Shown one piece after another: positions 43,511 through 53,064 of a stretch of DNA of 64,000 bases (positions within the stretch are counted from its first letter, which is position 1; every line of letters begins with the position of its first letter). Source of the stretch: Halomonas sp. (GTDB lineage: Bacteria > Pseudomonadota > Gammaproteobacteria > Pseudomonadales > Halomonadaceae); NCBI RefSeq assembly GCF_029263665.1, contig NZ_JAJUFQ010000005.1:62001-126000 (forward strand), written 5' to 3'. Both the position numbers and the translations under genes were made by a program. Below the pieces are notes generated by a model. The model was not told the DNA's origin, did no database searches, and saw only the letters and a list, made by a program, of their open reading frames with translations.

Positions 43511-45058
43511 TCAGGCTAGCTCAGGCTTGAGCACTTGGGTGTGCAGGTCGTTGCCTGCGACATCCTTTAGCGTCACGGTCAACTCGCGGCTCTCACTGTC
43601 GAGGTCCACCTGGCCAAAGAACTGGTAGCCCTCGCTGGGGGCAAGGTTGGCCTGTCCATTCTCCGGGGCTTTCGAGAACACCACTTCAGGGCCAAAGGTG
43701 CCATCCAGTTCATTGGGGCCGAAAGTCCCTGCGTGAAGAGGACCTGTGACAAATTCCCAGAAGGGGGTGAAGTCCTTGAAACTGGCCCGTTCCGGGGAGT
43801 AATGATGGGCAGCGGTGTAGTGTACGTCTGCTGTCAACCAGACGAGGTTGCTGATCCCCTTGTCATGCACTGCCTTGAGCAATCGGGCGATTTCATGTTC
43901 GCGGCCAGCAGGAGCACCGTCATCGGCGTTGGCCACCGCCTCGAAGTTGTCGCCGTCGCTCACGACCAGGCCAAGGGGCATGTCCGAGGCAATGATCTTC
44001 CAGGTGGCCTGGGATTTTTCCAGAGCGCTGATCAGTTCGTCGATCTGTTGCTTGCCAAGCAGTGCAGCGTTGGGGTCATCAGCATCCTGCATGTTGGCTG
44101 TGTTATGGCCTCGATATGTGCGCATGTCGAGCATGAATACATCAAGGTCCGAGCCATAGCTGAAGTTGCGGTGAATACGGCCTGGGGATTCGGGCCATTG
44201 GCGAATAGGCATGTATTCAAGGAAAGCCTGGCGGCCACGAGCGGCGAGTAGAGAGACGTTCTTCTCGGTGTAGCGATCGTCGGCAAGGATTTCTTCGGGA
44301 TACCAGTTGTTGGTGACTTCGTGGTCATCCCACTGGGCGAACATGGGCACTTCAGCATTGAAGCGACGCAGGTTTTCGTCCATCAGGTTGTAGGCATGAT
44401 TGCCACGGTATTCATCAAGGGTTTCAGCAACCTTGCTCTTGGCTTCGGTGATGATGTTGTGCCAGGTTTCGCCGTTGGGCAGGGTGACGCTCTCTTCGAG
44501 GGGCCCATCGGAGTAGATCGAATCTCCAGAGTGAATGAAGAAGTCCGGTACCTGCTGGCGCATGGTCTCGAAGATCTTCATCCCGCCCCGGGTAGTGTCG
44601 ATACCCCAACCTTGGCCAACGACGTCACCGGACCAGACAAAGCGCACGTTGCGTTTGCTACTGCCAGGAAGGCGCAGACGTCCTACGCTTGGCTCGCTGA
44701 TGGCCTTGTGATCGCCGAGCGCAACGAAGCGCACGCGGTAATGAAGCTCATCACCGCTGAGGCCCGTGACATCGAGCTTGGCGGTAAGGTCGCTGCCGGG
44801 GAGAGCATCAGGTCCTCGTAGCAGGCGGGCATTGCGGAATTCCGGGTTATCAGCAACTTCGATCATCATTCGGGATGGGCGGTCTGCCCGGGACCAGATC
44901 ATGGCCCGGTCGGTCCATAAATCTCCGCTCATCACTCCGGAAGTGATCATGGGGCGACGGCTTTCAGCCATGATGATGCCTGGAGCAGCGGTGATCAGGC
45001 CGATACCGGCGCTGGCCTTGAGGCCCAGGCCGAGAAACTCGCGGCGGGTAGTGCGCAT
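43511..45058 (-). CDS. Tat-exported PhoD-like alkaline phosphatase
   Basis: This 515-residue protein starts with a twin-arginine signal (RTTRREFLGLGLKASAG) ending near an A-x-A site at about residue 31. It has the PhoD N-terminal domain (GVMSGDLWTDRAMIWSRAD) and the metallophosphatase core: FVWSGDVVGQG, IHSGDSIYSDG, AQWDDHEVTNN, and LTADVHYTAAHHY. PhoD enzymes are calcium/iron phosphodiesterases and monoesterases that release phosphate from extracellular substrates. Expression is commonly phosphate-controlled; a Pho box is not evident by eye upstream. It stands alone, with terminators on its downstream side. Confidence 0.93.
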   Translation of the reverse strand: MRTTRREFLGLGLKASAGIGLITAAPGIIMAESRRPMITSGVMSGDLWTDRAMIWSRADRPSRMMIEVADNPEFRNARLLRGPDALPGSDLTAKLDVTGLSGDELHYRVRFVALGDHKAISEPSVGRLRLPGSSKRNVRFVWSGDVVGQGWGIDTTRGGMKIFETMRQQVPDFFIHSGDSIYSDGPLEESVTLPNGETWHNIITEAKSKVAETLDEYRGNHAYNLMDENLRRFNAEVPMFAQWDDHEVTNNWYPEEILADDRYTEKNVSLLAARGRQAFLEYMPIRQWPESPGRIHRNFSYGSDLDVFMLDMRTYRGHNTANMQDADDPNAALLGKQQIDELISALEKSQATWKIIASDMPLGLVVSDGDNFEAVANADDGAPAGREHEIARLLKAVHDKGISNLVWLTADVHYTAAHHYSPERASFKDFTPFWEFVTGPLHAGTFGPNELDGTFGPEVVFSKAPENGQANLAPSEGYQFFGQVDLDSESRELTVTLKDVAGNDLHTQVLKPELA

Positions 45059-45174
45059 GAAGGTTTCCTTGTGCAGGTCACAATCCAGGACGCACTAGTT
45101 TTTCCGCCAAAGATGACAGTGTGATCATCATTCGATGACGAGACAATGTCAGATGTGCCTTCGGGGATAAGCGA

Positions 45175-45196
45175 ACCCCCGCACAATGGCGGGGGT
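45175..45196 (-). terminator. Hairpin after the small membrane protein pair
   Basis: ACCCCCGC pairs with GCGGGGGT around ACAATG, 64 bases past the minus-strand 48-residue gene. It lacks a T-run, so termination is probable but not certain. Confidence 0.6.
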
Positions 45197-45259
45197 AAAT
45201 ATATGGGACGAAACTGAAGAGGAAGGCATTGGAAGGAAGCTGCCGTAAAGGAAGCGTTG

Positions 45260-45406
45260 TCAGGAATCCTGGACAAGACCCTTTTCTTTCGCATACTTCA
45301 CGAGTTCCTGCACATCACGCTCATAGCCTCTGGTCAGACACACAGCCGCTACGCCCAGGCCTATAGTGATGATGCTCAGTGTTGCGAGAACGATGTAGAC
45401 CGTCAT
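45260..45406 (-). CDS. 48-residue single-helix membrane protein, unrecognised
   Basis: The frame encodes MTVYIVLATLSIITIGLGV and continues with a hydrophobic stretch to about residue 24, then a charged cytosolic tail with Y-E-R-D-V-Q-E-L-V-K-Y-A-K-E-K ending in Q-D-S. The ATG directly follows the stop of the 134-residue gene (TAA-ATG), and GGGGC-AAG at that stop could serve as a weak binding site. Junction, composition and a downstream hairpin support a real gene. No family is recognised. Confidence 0.6.
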   Translation of the reverse strand: MTVYIVLATLSIITIGLGVAAVCLTRGYERDVQELVKYAKEKGLVQDS

Positions 45407-45811
45407 TTACTTGCCCCTCCATGTCAGTAGGGCCTTCAGGTAGGATGCCCCAAATGCCAGCGAAAATCCAATCACGACTCCCCATAGAGGGTTGGCGCTG
45501 GTTGCGACGACAAGTGCATCACCGTCCTTGTCAGCAAAGAACAGGGCAACCGTGGACAATGCGCCTATCGTAGTGCCTGTGCGGTCGGCCATATCCAGCC
45601 AGTTGGCAAAGACGGCAGCCCATTTGGCACGTCGCTCAGCTGCCATGTGTTCGGCGATTTCCTCCAGCTCTTGTTGAGTGAAGGCTCGAGACCGACTTGT
45701 ATCGTTACCGTGTTGCAACCCGGAGCGCTCACTGGCTCCCTTGGCCATCTGAGACAGTTCCCTCTTGAGGGCATCCAGATCGTGATGGTGTTCGTCCTTG
45801 TTGTTGGTCAT
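45407..45811 (-). CDS. 134-residue membrane protein with charged N-terminus, unrecognised
   Basis: The first 65 residues are highly charged and probably coiled or helical (EHHHDLDALKRELSQMAKG, then TQQELEEIAEHMAAERRAKW). They are followed by two hydrophobic segments (about 75-92 and 106-127) separated by a short loop with DKDGD, and a basic end. The topology resembles small two-helix membrane or holin-like proteins, but no family is recognised. The 48-residue gene starts immediately after its stop, so the two form one unit. It is divergent from prfC. The ribosome binding site is weak. Confidence 0.65.
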   Translation of the reverse strand: MTNNKDEHHHDLDALKRELSQMAKGASERSGLQHGNDTSRSRAFTQQELEEIAEHMAAERRAKWAAVFANWLDMADRTGTTIGALSTVALFFADKDGDALVVATSANPLWGVVIGFSLAFGASYLKALLTWRGK

Positions 45812-46074
45812 GAAATATCCGACGTCAGAAGCAGGCCTGTGGAAATGAGGTGATCATGGGCCCGGTCAGACTGAATGATATGCTCTTGATGCGGCCCGGT
45901 GTAGCGCAGGAAGTGGAGAAGCGCTATTTCATGGCTAGCATGGATCGGGGGCATGGCACCGTACGAACCTTGCCGGTACAATCTGCGCAACTTTCATTCC
46001 CTCTTGCCCAGGTATCTCGAGCTTCACCTGCGAAGTTTACCTGCAGGGCAAGTACAAAGTAGAGCCAGGTTTCC

Positions 46075-47664
46075 ATGACAGACGCCAAGCAAGCCCAACA
46101 GTCGGGGCTTCGCAGAACCTTTGCCATCATTTCGCACCCCGATGCCGGTAAGACCACCATTACCGAGAAGATGCTGTTGTTCGGAAATGCCATCAAGCTG
46201 GCCGGTTCCGTGAAGAGCAAGCGTGATGACCGTCATGCCACGTCGGACTGGATGAAGATGGAGCAGGAGCGGGGGATCTCCGTGACCACCTCGGTGATGC
46301 AGTTCCCTTATGGGGGCCGTATGGTCAATCTGCTGGATACGCCTGGGCACGAGGACTTCTCCGAGGATACCTATCGCACGCTGACGGCAGTGGATTCGGC
46401 GTTGATGGTGATCGATGGTGCCAAGGGCGTCGAGGATCGAACCATCAAGCTGATGGAGGTATGTCGCCTGCGCACCACGCCGATTCTGACATTCGTCAAC
46501 AAGATGGACCGTGATATCCGCGATCCCATCGAGGTGATGGACGAAGTCGAAACGGTGCTCAATATCCAGTGTGCACCGATGACATGGCCGATTGGCATGG
46601 GGCGTCACTTCAAGGGCGTCTACCATCTCTACAATGATGTCATTCATCTCTATACCCAAGGGCAAGGCCACCGTATTCCGGATGACCTGCGCATTGAAGG
46701 ACTGGATAACCCTCAAGTGGATGAAATACTTGGGGAAGATGCGGCTGAAGAGTTGCGCATGGAGGTCGAGCTGGTGCGTGGTGCATCCCACGAGTTTGAC
46801 CTCGAGGCTTTCCGTCGAGGCGAACTGACACCGGTGTACTTCGGTACTGCGATGGGCAACTTCGGTGTACGTGAGATGCTTGACGGTTTCGTCGAATATG
46901 CCCCGTCACCGCAACCCCGCGAGACAGATATCCGCAAGGTGGAAGCTGAGGATGGGCGCTTCACCGGGTTCGTATTCAAGATTCAGGCCAATATGGACCC
47001 GAATCACCGTGACCGCATCGCCTTCCTGCGCGTATGTTCTGGAAAATACGAAAAGAACATGAAAATGCGCCACGTGCGTATCGGAAAGGACGTCAAGATC
47101 GCTGATGCATTGACGTTCATGGCAGCGGATCGCTCTCACGTGGAAGAAGCCTGGCCAGGTGACATCATCGGCCTGCATAACCACGGCACCATCCAGATCG
47201 GTGATACTTTCACCCAAGGTGAAGACATGCGCTTCACTGGTATTCCGCACTTTGCACCGGAGCTGTTCAAGCGTGTGCGCCTGAAGGACCCGCTGAAGAT
47301 GAAGGCGCTGCAGAAGGGCCTTCAACAGTTGTCGGAAGAAGGCGCCACCCAGGTGTTCATGCCTCTTGATAACAATGACTTGATTCTTGGGGCCGTGGGT
47401 ACGCTGCAGTTCGATGTGGTCGCGCATCGACTCAAGGAAGAGTACAAGGTCGATTGCATCTATGAAGGTGTCAATGTCAACACTGCACGCTGGATCTACT
47501 GTGACGATGCCAAGATGCTGGATGAGTTCAAGCGCAAGGCCAGTACCAATCTGGCTATCGATGGCGGTGGCTACCTGACGTACATTGCCCCAACCCGGGT
47601 CAACCTGCAGATGACGCAGGAACGTTGGCCAGACGTACGTTTCCGCGAAACTCGCGAGCATTGA
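46075..47664 (+). CDS. prfC: Peptide chain release factor 3
   Basis: This 529-residue translational GTPase removes RF1 and RF2 from the ribosome after termination. The G motifs are [14 protein letters not shown] (G1, about 19), the switch I region [28 protein letters not shown] (G3, about 86), and [10 protein letters not shown] (G4, about 141). The class-specific insertion and C-terminal domains are complete and length equals E. coli RF3. The ATG at 46075 is the family start. It is divergent from the small membrane protein pair, with a 263-base gap that must hold both promoters. Confidence 0.96.
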   Translation: MTDAKQAQQSGLRRTFAIISHPDAGKTTITEKMLLFGNAIKLAGSVKSKRDDRHATSDWMKMEQERGISVTTSVMQFPYGGRMVNLLDTPGHEDFSEDTYRTLTAVDSALMVIDGAKGVEDRTIKLMEVCRLRTTPILTFVNKMDRDIRDPIEVMDEVETVLNIQCAPMTWPIGMGRHFKGVYHLYNDVIHLYTQGQGHRIPDDLRIEGLDNPQVDEILGEDAAEELRMEVELVRGASHEFDLEAFRRGELTPVYFGTAMGNFGVREMLDGFVEYAPSPQPRETDIRKVEAEDGRFTGFVFKIQANMDPNHRDRIAFLRVCSGKYEKNMKMRHVRIGKDVKIADALTFMAADRSHVEEAWPGDIIGLHNHGTIQIGDTFTQGEDMRFTGIPHFAPELFKRVRLKDPLKMKALQKGLQQLSEEGATQVFMPLDNNDLILGAVGTLQFDVVAHRLKEEYKVDCIYEGVNVNTARWIYCDDAKMLDEFKRKASTNLAIDGGGYLTYIAPTRVNLQMTQERWPDVRFRETREH

Positions 47665-47804
47665 ACCAGACGCTGGGCGTAAGCTGGGCATCATAGGCTT
47701 GGCCCGTTGCTCAGGTGGTGGGTTGCGCTGTGAGCGGGGCACTCCTGTTATCGGGATGCGCTCCGTCGCCTCACTGGTTGGCCTGTGCAGAATGGAGGGT
47801 CTCA

Positions 47805-48581
47805 ATGCTCGAATTGATAGATGCCCACTGCCATCTGGATTTTCCGATCTTTGACCAGGACCGGACTGAGGTGCTGGAAAGGGCTCGGCAGGTCGGGGTG
47901 GGGCATTGTGTTATCGCCGGGACAACACGCTCTCGCTGGGACGGGCTGCTGGCGCTGGGCAACGCGCAGGGTCTGAGTGTCTGCCTTGGTCTTCATCCGG
48001 TTTTCCTGGAAGAGCATCGCCTTGAAGGTGGTGACAATGATCTGCTGGCGCTGGCTCGTTACCTGGATTGCCATGCCTCCATCGTTGCCTTGGGAGAATG
48101 CGGTATTGACGCGCGTTTTCCAGAGACCCTGAAAAGCCAATGGCAATTGTTCGTTGCCCAGCTGAAGTTGGCTCGGGAGCGAGACCTTCCTGTAGTGATC
48201 CACTGTGTTCGGGCCAATGATGACGTTGCCAAGCAACTGAAAGATCTGGCCATGCCTTCTGGGGGCTTGATTCATGCATTTGCCGGCTCATATGAACAGG
48301 CAAAGCGCTTTATCGATCTGGGTTTTCGTGTGGGTTTGGGTGGCGCTGTCACCTATCCGCGGGCAGCGCGATTGAGGCGCGCGGTGGCTCGCCTGCCTGA
48401 TGACGGCTTTGTGCTGGAAAGCGATAGTCCGGACATGCCCTTGTGTGGCTACCAGGGGCAGCGTAACGAACCTGCACGGGTGGCGGAGGTGTGCCGAGTT
48501 GTCGCTGAGCTGCGTGGGCAGGACCAGGCGGCCGTGGCCAACACAAGTTCGGCCACGGCACGCCACTTGTTTGGTATTTAA
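47805..48581 (+). CDS. TatD-family metal-dependent hydrolase
   Basis: This 258-residue TIM-barrel hydrolase has IDAHCHLDFPIF near its start (H-x-H metal ligands), GECGID near residue 96, VIHCVRAND near 129, IHAFAGS near 152 and VLESDSPDMP near 204. It belongs to the TatD/YcfH/YjjV group of DNases and D-tyrosyl-tRNA-type hydrolases; the position downstream of prfC is like yjjV in enterobacteria. The ATG at 47805 follows GGAGGG. Its stop overlaps the stop of the convergent ygfZ gene. Confidence 0.92.
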   Translation: MLELIDAHCHLDFPIFDQDRTEVLERARQVGVGHCVIAGTTRSRWDGLLALGNAQGLSVCLGLHPVFLEEHRLEGGDNDLLALARYLDCHASIVALGECGIDARFPETLKSQWQLFVAQLKLARERDLPVVIHCVRANDDVAKQLKDLAMPSGGLIHAFAGSYEQAKRFIDLGFRVGLGGAVTYPRAARLRRAVARLPDDGFVLESDSPDMPLCGYQGQRNEPARVAEVCRVVAELRGQDQAAVANTSSATARHLFGI

Positions 48582-49654
48582 ACCTGTTTCGTCTTTGAAT
48601 CTGCTTGTGTCGTTGCATCAGTGGAATCGACCAGGTCCTCCGGGTCCTGCCGTTTCAGTGCATAGGGTAATTTCAGCAGTTGCACTCGGTGGCCATTCAA
48701 GCTGAGTGGCTCTTCCGTGGCTTGTGTCGACAGGACCGCCAAGGCTTCAGGCTGGCCATAGGCGTCCACCTGGCTGGCAATGATCTCCCCGACGCGTTTG
48801 CCGCTCTCATTGACTACCTCGCTACCATTGTCGGGGCATTCATCACCTTCTATCTGCACACGGAATAGGCGCTTCTTCACCTGTCCGCGGAAATGTGCCC
48901 GGGCGACCACTTCCTGCCCGGTATAGCAGCCCTTCTTGAAACTGATTCCCGCCAGGGCTTCCCAGTTGAGCATCTGTGGCAGATACGTATCTTGCTGATC
49001 GGCATTGATGAAGTGCAGACCCGCCTGAATATCGGCCAGTTTCCATACCGCATTGCCTACAGCCGCACATTGGTTGAGCAAGCGCGGGAAGAGCTCCTCA
49101 GCCACCTGTGCAGGGAGCGTGATCAAGTAGCGAGTTTGTGGACCGGGGTAAGTCAGCACACTGGTATCGCCGCAGGTTGCCTGGTGCCATAACTTGGGTG
49201 GTGTCAGGTCGCAGTCGACTTCTGTCAGGGCGGTAGCTTCGCGGCCAATCAGGCCGATCAGTGCAATATTATCCTGAGGTTCCAGGCTGGCCTTGTAGAA
49301 AGCTGCGAATTTGCTCAATTGCTGAGTCAGCGGTTCGACCAGGCTGCTATGCAGAATCAAGCGATAGTGTTCCGGCGCGACGCGCATCAACTGAGCATTG
49401 GCCATCACCCGGCCTTTGGGACTGCAAAAGGCGGTCAGGGGAGCGAAATGGCCATCGACAAGGCTCAGTTGAGCACTGGTCTGGCCTTGCAGGAAGCGTT
49501 CGGCATCGGCACCGATGACATCCACGGCGCCCAGATGCACCAGAGGGATGGCGACAGTGTTCTCGAGTACTTGACGTGCCGGGTCCGCAGTATCGAACTC
49601 TACATCATGGGGAGCGCGGAGCCGTCCGCCATTGGCGCTGATCCAATCCGTCAT
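48578..49654 (-). CDS. ygfZ: Folate-dependent Fe-S repair protein YgfZ
   Basis: This 358-residue protein is a GcvT-fold, folate-binding factor needed for assembly or repair of certain iron-sulfur enzymes, including MiaB. The diagnostic KGCYTGQEVVARAHFRG near residue 240 holds the essential cysteine. The N-terminal DVIGADAERFLQGQTS is also typical. Length is somewhat above E. coli YgfZ (326) because of an extended, poorly conserved C-terminus rich in D, T and K. The gene converges on tatD with a 4-base overlap of the stop codons. Confidence 0.92.
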   Translation of the reverse strand: MTDWISANGGRLRAPHDVEFDTADPARQVLENTVAIPLVHLGAVDVIGADAERFLQGQTSAQLSLVDGHFAPLTAFCSPKGRVMANAQLMRVAPEHYRLILHSSLVEPLTQQLSKFAAFYKASLEPQDNIALIGLIGREATALTEVDCDLTPPKLWHQATCGDTSVLTYPGPQTRYLITLPAQVAEELFPRLLNQCAAVGNAVWKLADIQAGLHFINADQQDTYLPQMLNWEALAGISFKKGCYTGQEVVARAHFRGQVKKRLFRVQIEGDECPDNGSEVVNESGKRVGEIIASQVDAYGQPEALAVLSTQATEEPLSLNGHRVQLLKLPYALKRQDPEDLVDSTDATTQADSKTKQV

Positions 49655-49917
49655 TGACCTTTCCTATGTCAGGTTGCCCGCCAGTCTGGCGTGTATCGCC
49701 CTGGAAGATGATTCTATTCTGCATAGTATCCCACAGGGCTGAAAGGTGTTTCGCTGGGCGGTTGCTGTGGGAATGTGTAGTCGCAAGAGGGCTTTTTCAA
49801 GTATGGGACAAGTCTCGGCGTGGTGGGATGCTGCTCTATGGTTGTCGGGTCATGCTAAGCTGTGCGATTCCCAGCTGTTTGTTTGCTGGAGAAGTTCTGG
49901 ATGCAAGGAGTATATCG

Positions 49918-50115
49918 ATGTCTCACCAATCACTGACATTTGAAGGTGTTGAAAGCACCGATCAGATCAACCGGATCACCACGGCTCTGATGATGCTGGA
50001 TGGCGTCGATAGTGTCGAAGTAGGTCGATACGGCGCTGAAGTGGAAGGGAAGGCGCGTCGTGAGGTGTTGATCAAGGCTGTTGAGCAGCTCAAGCTCAAG
50101 ATCAAGGTGAGCTAA
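49918..50115 (+). CDS. Small HMA-like protein lacking the CxxC metal site
   Basis: This 65-residue protein reads as a beta-alpha-beta-beta-alpha-beta fold: SLTFEGVESTDQINRITTAL, then MLDGVDSVEVGRYGAEVEG, then a C-terminal helix. The GV-x-S-V-E-V pattern and length fit the heavy-metal-associated domain, but the usual C-x-x-C loop is replaced by E-S-T-D-Q, so it should not bind copper. AAGGAG lies eight bases before the ATG; a longer frame upstream has no support. It precedes the OsmC-like gene by 51 bases. Function unknown. Confidence 0.7.
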   Translation: MSHQSLTFEGVESTDQINRITTALMMLDGVDSVEVGRYGAEVEGKARREVLIKAVEQLKLKIKVS

Positions 50116-50166
50116 ACATGACGGGTACCGTTGTGTGCATGTTGCCAAGACCGAGAGGGCATCAGG

Positions 50167-50577
50167 ATGACGATCAGTATTCGCAGTCTGCGTGATGGCA
50201 AGTTGCGCCATAGTGCTAAAATCCACAGTTTCGATGAACTGTTGGTGGATGTGCCCGAGGCCTTTGGCGGTGATGGCAGCGCACCGGACCCACACGATTA
50301 TTTCGACGTGTCTCTGGGAGCCTGCAAGGCAATCACTGCCCGTATGTATGCCCAGCGCAAGGGCTGGGCGCTGGATGCTGTCAGTGTGGTGGTAACGCGT
50401 GATGAACGCGATGAACGCAAAGGGATCTACCGACTGGATGTGGCCATGACATTTCATGGGGTCGATGATCCAGAGAGGTTGGCGAGACTTGAAGAGATCA
50501 GCGACAAATGCCCGATTCATCGCTTGATGACGACTTCCCGTGTGGAGATCACTACTCGCACAGTGGTCGACGCCTGA
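50167..50577 (+). CDS. OsmC-like family protein
   Basis: This 136-residue protein has the OsmC fold with the conserved [16 protein letters not shown] near residue 52 (first active cysteine) and [12 protein letters not shown] near 114 (second cysteine). OsmC/Ohr proteins reduce organic peroxides with this cysteine pair; this short YhfA-like form lacks the longer insertions of Ohr. The gene ends 37 bases before uvrB and may be cotranscribed with it. The ATG at 50167 has CAGG just before it, a modest binding site. Confidence 0.88.
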   Translation: MTISIRSLRDGKLRHSAKIHSFDELLVDVPEAFGGDGSAPDPHDYFDVSLGACKAITARMYAQRKGWALDAVSVVVTRDERDERKGIYRLDVAMTFHGVDDPERLARLEEISDKCPIHRLMTTSRVEITTRTVVDA

Positions 50578-50614
50578 CACTCGTATTGCCAAGATCAATT
50601 TCCATGGAGCCATG

Positions 50615-52645
50615 ATGAGCAAGCCGTTTCGCCTCGCCTCCAAGTTCCGTCCTGCCGGTGACCAACCGGCAGCTATCGAAGGGCTGGTCAATGGGCTGGA
50701 GGCAGGTCTGGCCCACCAGACCCTGCTCGGTGTTACTGGCTCAGGCAAGACCTTCACCATGGCCAATGTAGTGGAGCGCCTACAGCGCCCAACCATTGTC
50801 ATGGCACATAACAAGACGTTGGCTGCTCAGCTTTATGGCGAATTCAAGGCATTCTTCCCCGACAATGCGGTGGAATATTTCGTTTCCTATTACGACTATT
50901 ACCAGCCCGAAGCTTATGTGGCGTCGTCGGACACCTTCATCGAGAAGGATGCCTCCATCAATGACCATATCGAGCAGATGCGCCTGTCTGCGACCAAGGC
51001 GTTGCTGGAGCGCCGTGATGCACTGATCGTTGTCTCGGTGTCGGCCATCTATGGCCTGGGTGACCCGGATCAGTACCTGAAGATGCGTCTGCACTTCACT
51101 CGTGGCGAATTGATCGACCAACGAGGCTTCCTGAGGCGTCTGGCCGAGCTGCAATACACCCGCAACGATATGGATTTCAAGCGCGGTACCTATCGGGTGA
51201 GAGGGGATGTCATCGACATTTTCCCGGCAGACTCCGAGGATCAAGCGGTAAGGGTGGAATTGTTCGACGATGAAATCGATACGATCAGTCTGTTCGACCC
51301 GTTGACCGGTGAAGTGCAGGGCAGGGTGCCTCGCATGACCATCTACCCGAAGAGTCACTATGTGACACCGCGGGAGACTATCCTTGCCGCAGTGGATCAG
51401 ATCAAGGCAGAACTGGTGGAACGGCTCGCGTTCCTGCGCAAGGAAGACCGACTGGTGGAAGCCCAGCGCCTTGAGCAGCGTACGCTCTACGACATCGAGA
51501 TGATGAATGAGCTGGGTTACTGCAACGGCGTCGAGAATTACTCACGCTACTTGTCCGGGCGCGCTCCCGGCGAACCACCACCTACCTTCTTTGACTACTT
51601 GCCGCCGGATGCTTTGTTGTTCATCGATGAGTCCCATGTCAGCGTACCGCAGGTCGGTGGCATGTACCGCGGTGACCGTTCGCGCAAGGAAACGCTGGTG
51701 GAATACGGCTTCCGCCTGCCTTCGGCGCTGGATAACCGCCCGATGACATTCGAGGAATGGGAAGGGATCTGCCCACAGACCATTTTCGTTTCTGCTACAC
51801 CGGGGCCCTATGAGGCTGAGCATGCTGGTCAGGTAGTCGAACAGGTCGTGCGTCCTACGGGATTGCTGGATCCAGAAATCGAGGTGCGTCCGGCCTCGAC
51901 TCAAGTCGATGATCTGCTCTCGGAAATCCATCTGCGCACCGCAGTAGGAGAACGGGTGTTGGTGACGACCTTGACCAAGCGCATGGCGGAAGACCTTACC
52001 GAGTACCTCGACGAGCACGATGTCAAGGTACGCTACCTGCACTCGGATATCGATACGGTGGAGCGGGTGGAAATCATCCGTGACCTGCGCCTGGGCAAGT
52101 TCGACGTACTGGTGGGAATCAACCTGCTCAGAGAGGGCCTGGATATTCCCGAAGTTTCCCTGGTGGCCATTCTCGATGCGGACAAGGAAGGCTTCTTGCG
52201 TGCTGAGCGTTCACTGATCCAGACAATCGGCCGGGCGGCACGTAATGCCAATGGCAAAGCGATTCTGTATGGCGATCGCATCACGGATTCCATGCGCAAG
52301 GCCATGGACGAGACCGAGCGCCGCCGAGCCAAGCAGATGGCACACAACGAAGAACACGGCATTACGCCACGTACCGTGACGCGCTCTGTGGCAGATATCC
52401 TCGAGGCTGCTGCCGCTCCTGGCAGTCGCAAGAGCCGTGGACGCAAGGGGGAGCGCAAGGTTGCCGAGCCCGAGGCCATCTATGATCCGGCATCCCTGTC
52501 GCCAGAGGAGCTGCGCAAGGAGATGAGTCGCCTGGAGGATGCCATGCTGCAGGCAGCCCAGAACCTCGAGTTCGAAGAAGCGGCACGCCTGAGGGATCGT
52601 CTGCACGAACTCCAGGAACGTCAGTTGGCGCTTGGCGCGATATAA
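50615..52645 (+). CDS. uvrB: Excinuclease ABC subunit B
   Basis: This 676-residue helicase-like protein loads onto damage with UvrA and recruits UvrC. It has Walker [15 protein letters not shown] near residue 39, the beta-hairpin region [13 protein letters not shown] near 92, DESHV near 340, helicase motifs around [17 protein letters not shown] near 510 and QTIGRAARN, and a C-terminal UVR domain (about 633-668) that contacts UvrC. The ATG at 50615 ([11 protein letters not shown]) is preferred to the ATG three bases earlier because GGAG is better spaced and it matches the family. Confidence 0.97.
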   Translation: MSKPFRLASKFRPAGDQPAAIEGLVNGLEAGLAHQTLLGVTGSGKTFTMANVVERLQRPTIVMAHNKTLAAQLYGEFKAFFPDNAVEYFVSYYDYYQPEAYVASSDTFIEKDASINDHIEQMRLSATKALLERRDALIVVSVSAIYGLGDPDQYLKMRLHFTRGELIDQRGFLRRLAELQYTRNDMDFKRGTYRVRGDVIDIFPADSEDQAVRVELFDDEIDTISLFDPLTGEVQGRVPRMTIYPKSHYVTPRETILAAVDQIKAELVERLAFLRKEDRLVEAQRLEQRTLYDIEMMNELGYCNGVENYSRYLSGRAPGEPPPTFFDYLPPDALLFIDESHVSVPQVGGMYRGDRSRKETLVEYGFRLPSALDNRPMTFEEWEGICPQTIFVSATPGPYEAEHAGQVVEQVVRPTGLLDPEIEVRPASTQVDDLLSEIHLRTAVGERVLVTTLTKRMAEDLTEYLDEHDVKVRYLHSDIDTVERVEIIRDLRLGKFDVLVGINLLREGLDIPEVSLVAILDADKEGFLRAERSLIQTIGRAARNANGKAILYGDRITDSMRKAMDETERRRAKQMAHNEEHGITPRTVTRSVADILEAAAAPGSRKSRGRKGERKVAEPEAIYDPASLSPEELRKEMSRLEDAMLQAAQNLEFEEAARLRDRLHELQERQLALGAI

Positions 52646-53064
52646 CCTGGGTCTTGAGCCTATGTGAGGTGTCTGGCGTCGTTGAGCAACAATAGTTTGC
52701 CGATGGGACGGTGTGTCTACCGAATAATTTATACCGTTATCTTATTGTTCCAGAACATCTCGGTGCGATTCTGAGAACGTTCAGGATGGCGTCGGAGCTG
52801 CCGCGACCTGTTCCTTGAGGTACACTATGGGCCGCTTGTGAAATGTGTCGCTATCAACAATGGCATGTTTCAAACCCGCCCACGGCATGCTGTCCACGGC
52901 GCCATGAACTTGAACATGTTCTGCAAGGCTGTTTCGGATACATGTACACGAAGTGCTGGGCTGGCGGTGCCGTATCGTCCACTGCGCCGCTGAAGCCATG
53001 GCGTGTTGTCAGCTGCAGGCCGTAGAAGAGAAGCGGGTATAACGACCCACCCAAGGAGTCATCC
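52646..53064. other. 419-bp leader of the fumarase gene
   Basis: No gene is supported here. A 17-base sequence, ATTTATACCGTTATCTT (52728-52744), recurs exactly at 61853-61869. A TACACT -10-like hexamer lies near 52818 without a clear -35. The last bases give a good AAGGAG site for the fumarase. Short frames on both strands look like non-coding reading. Confidence 0.4.
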
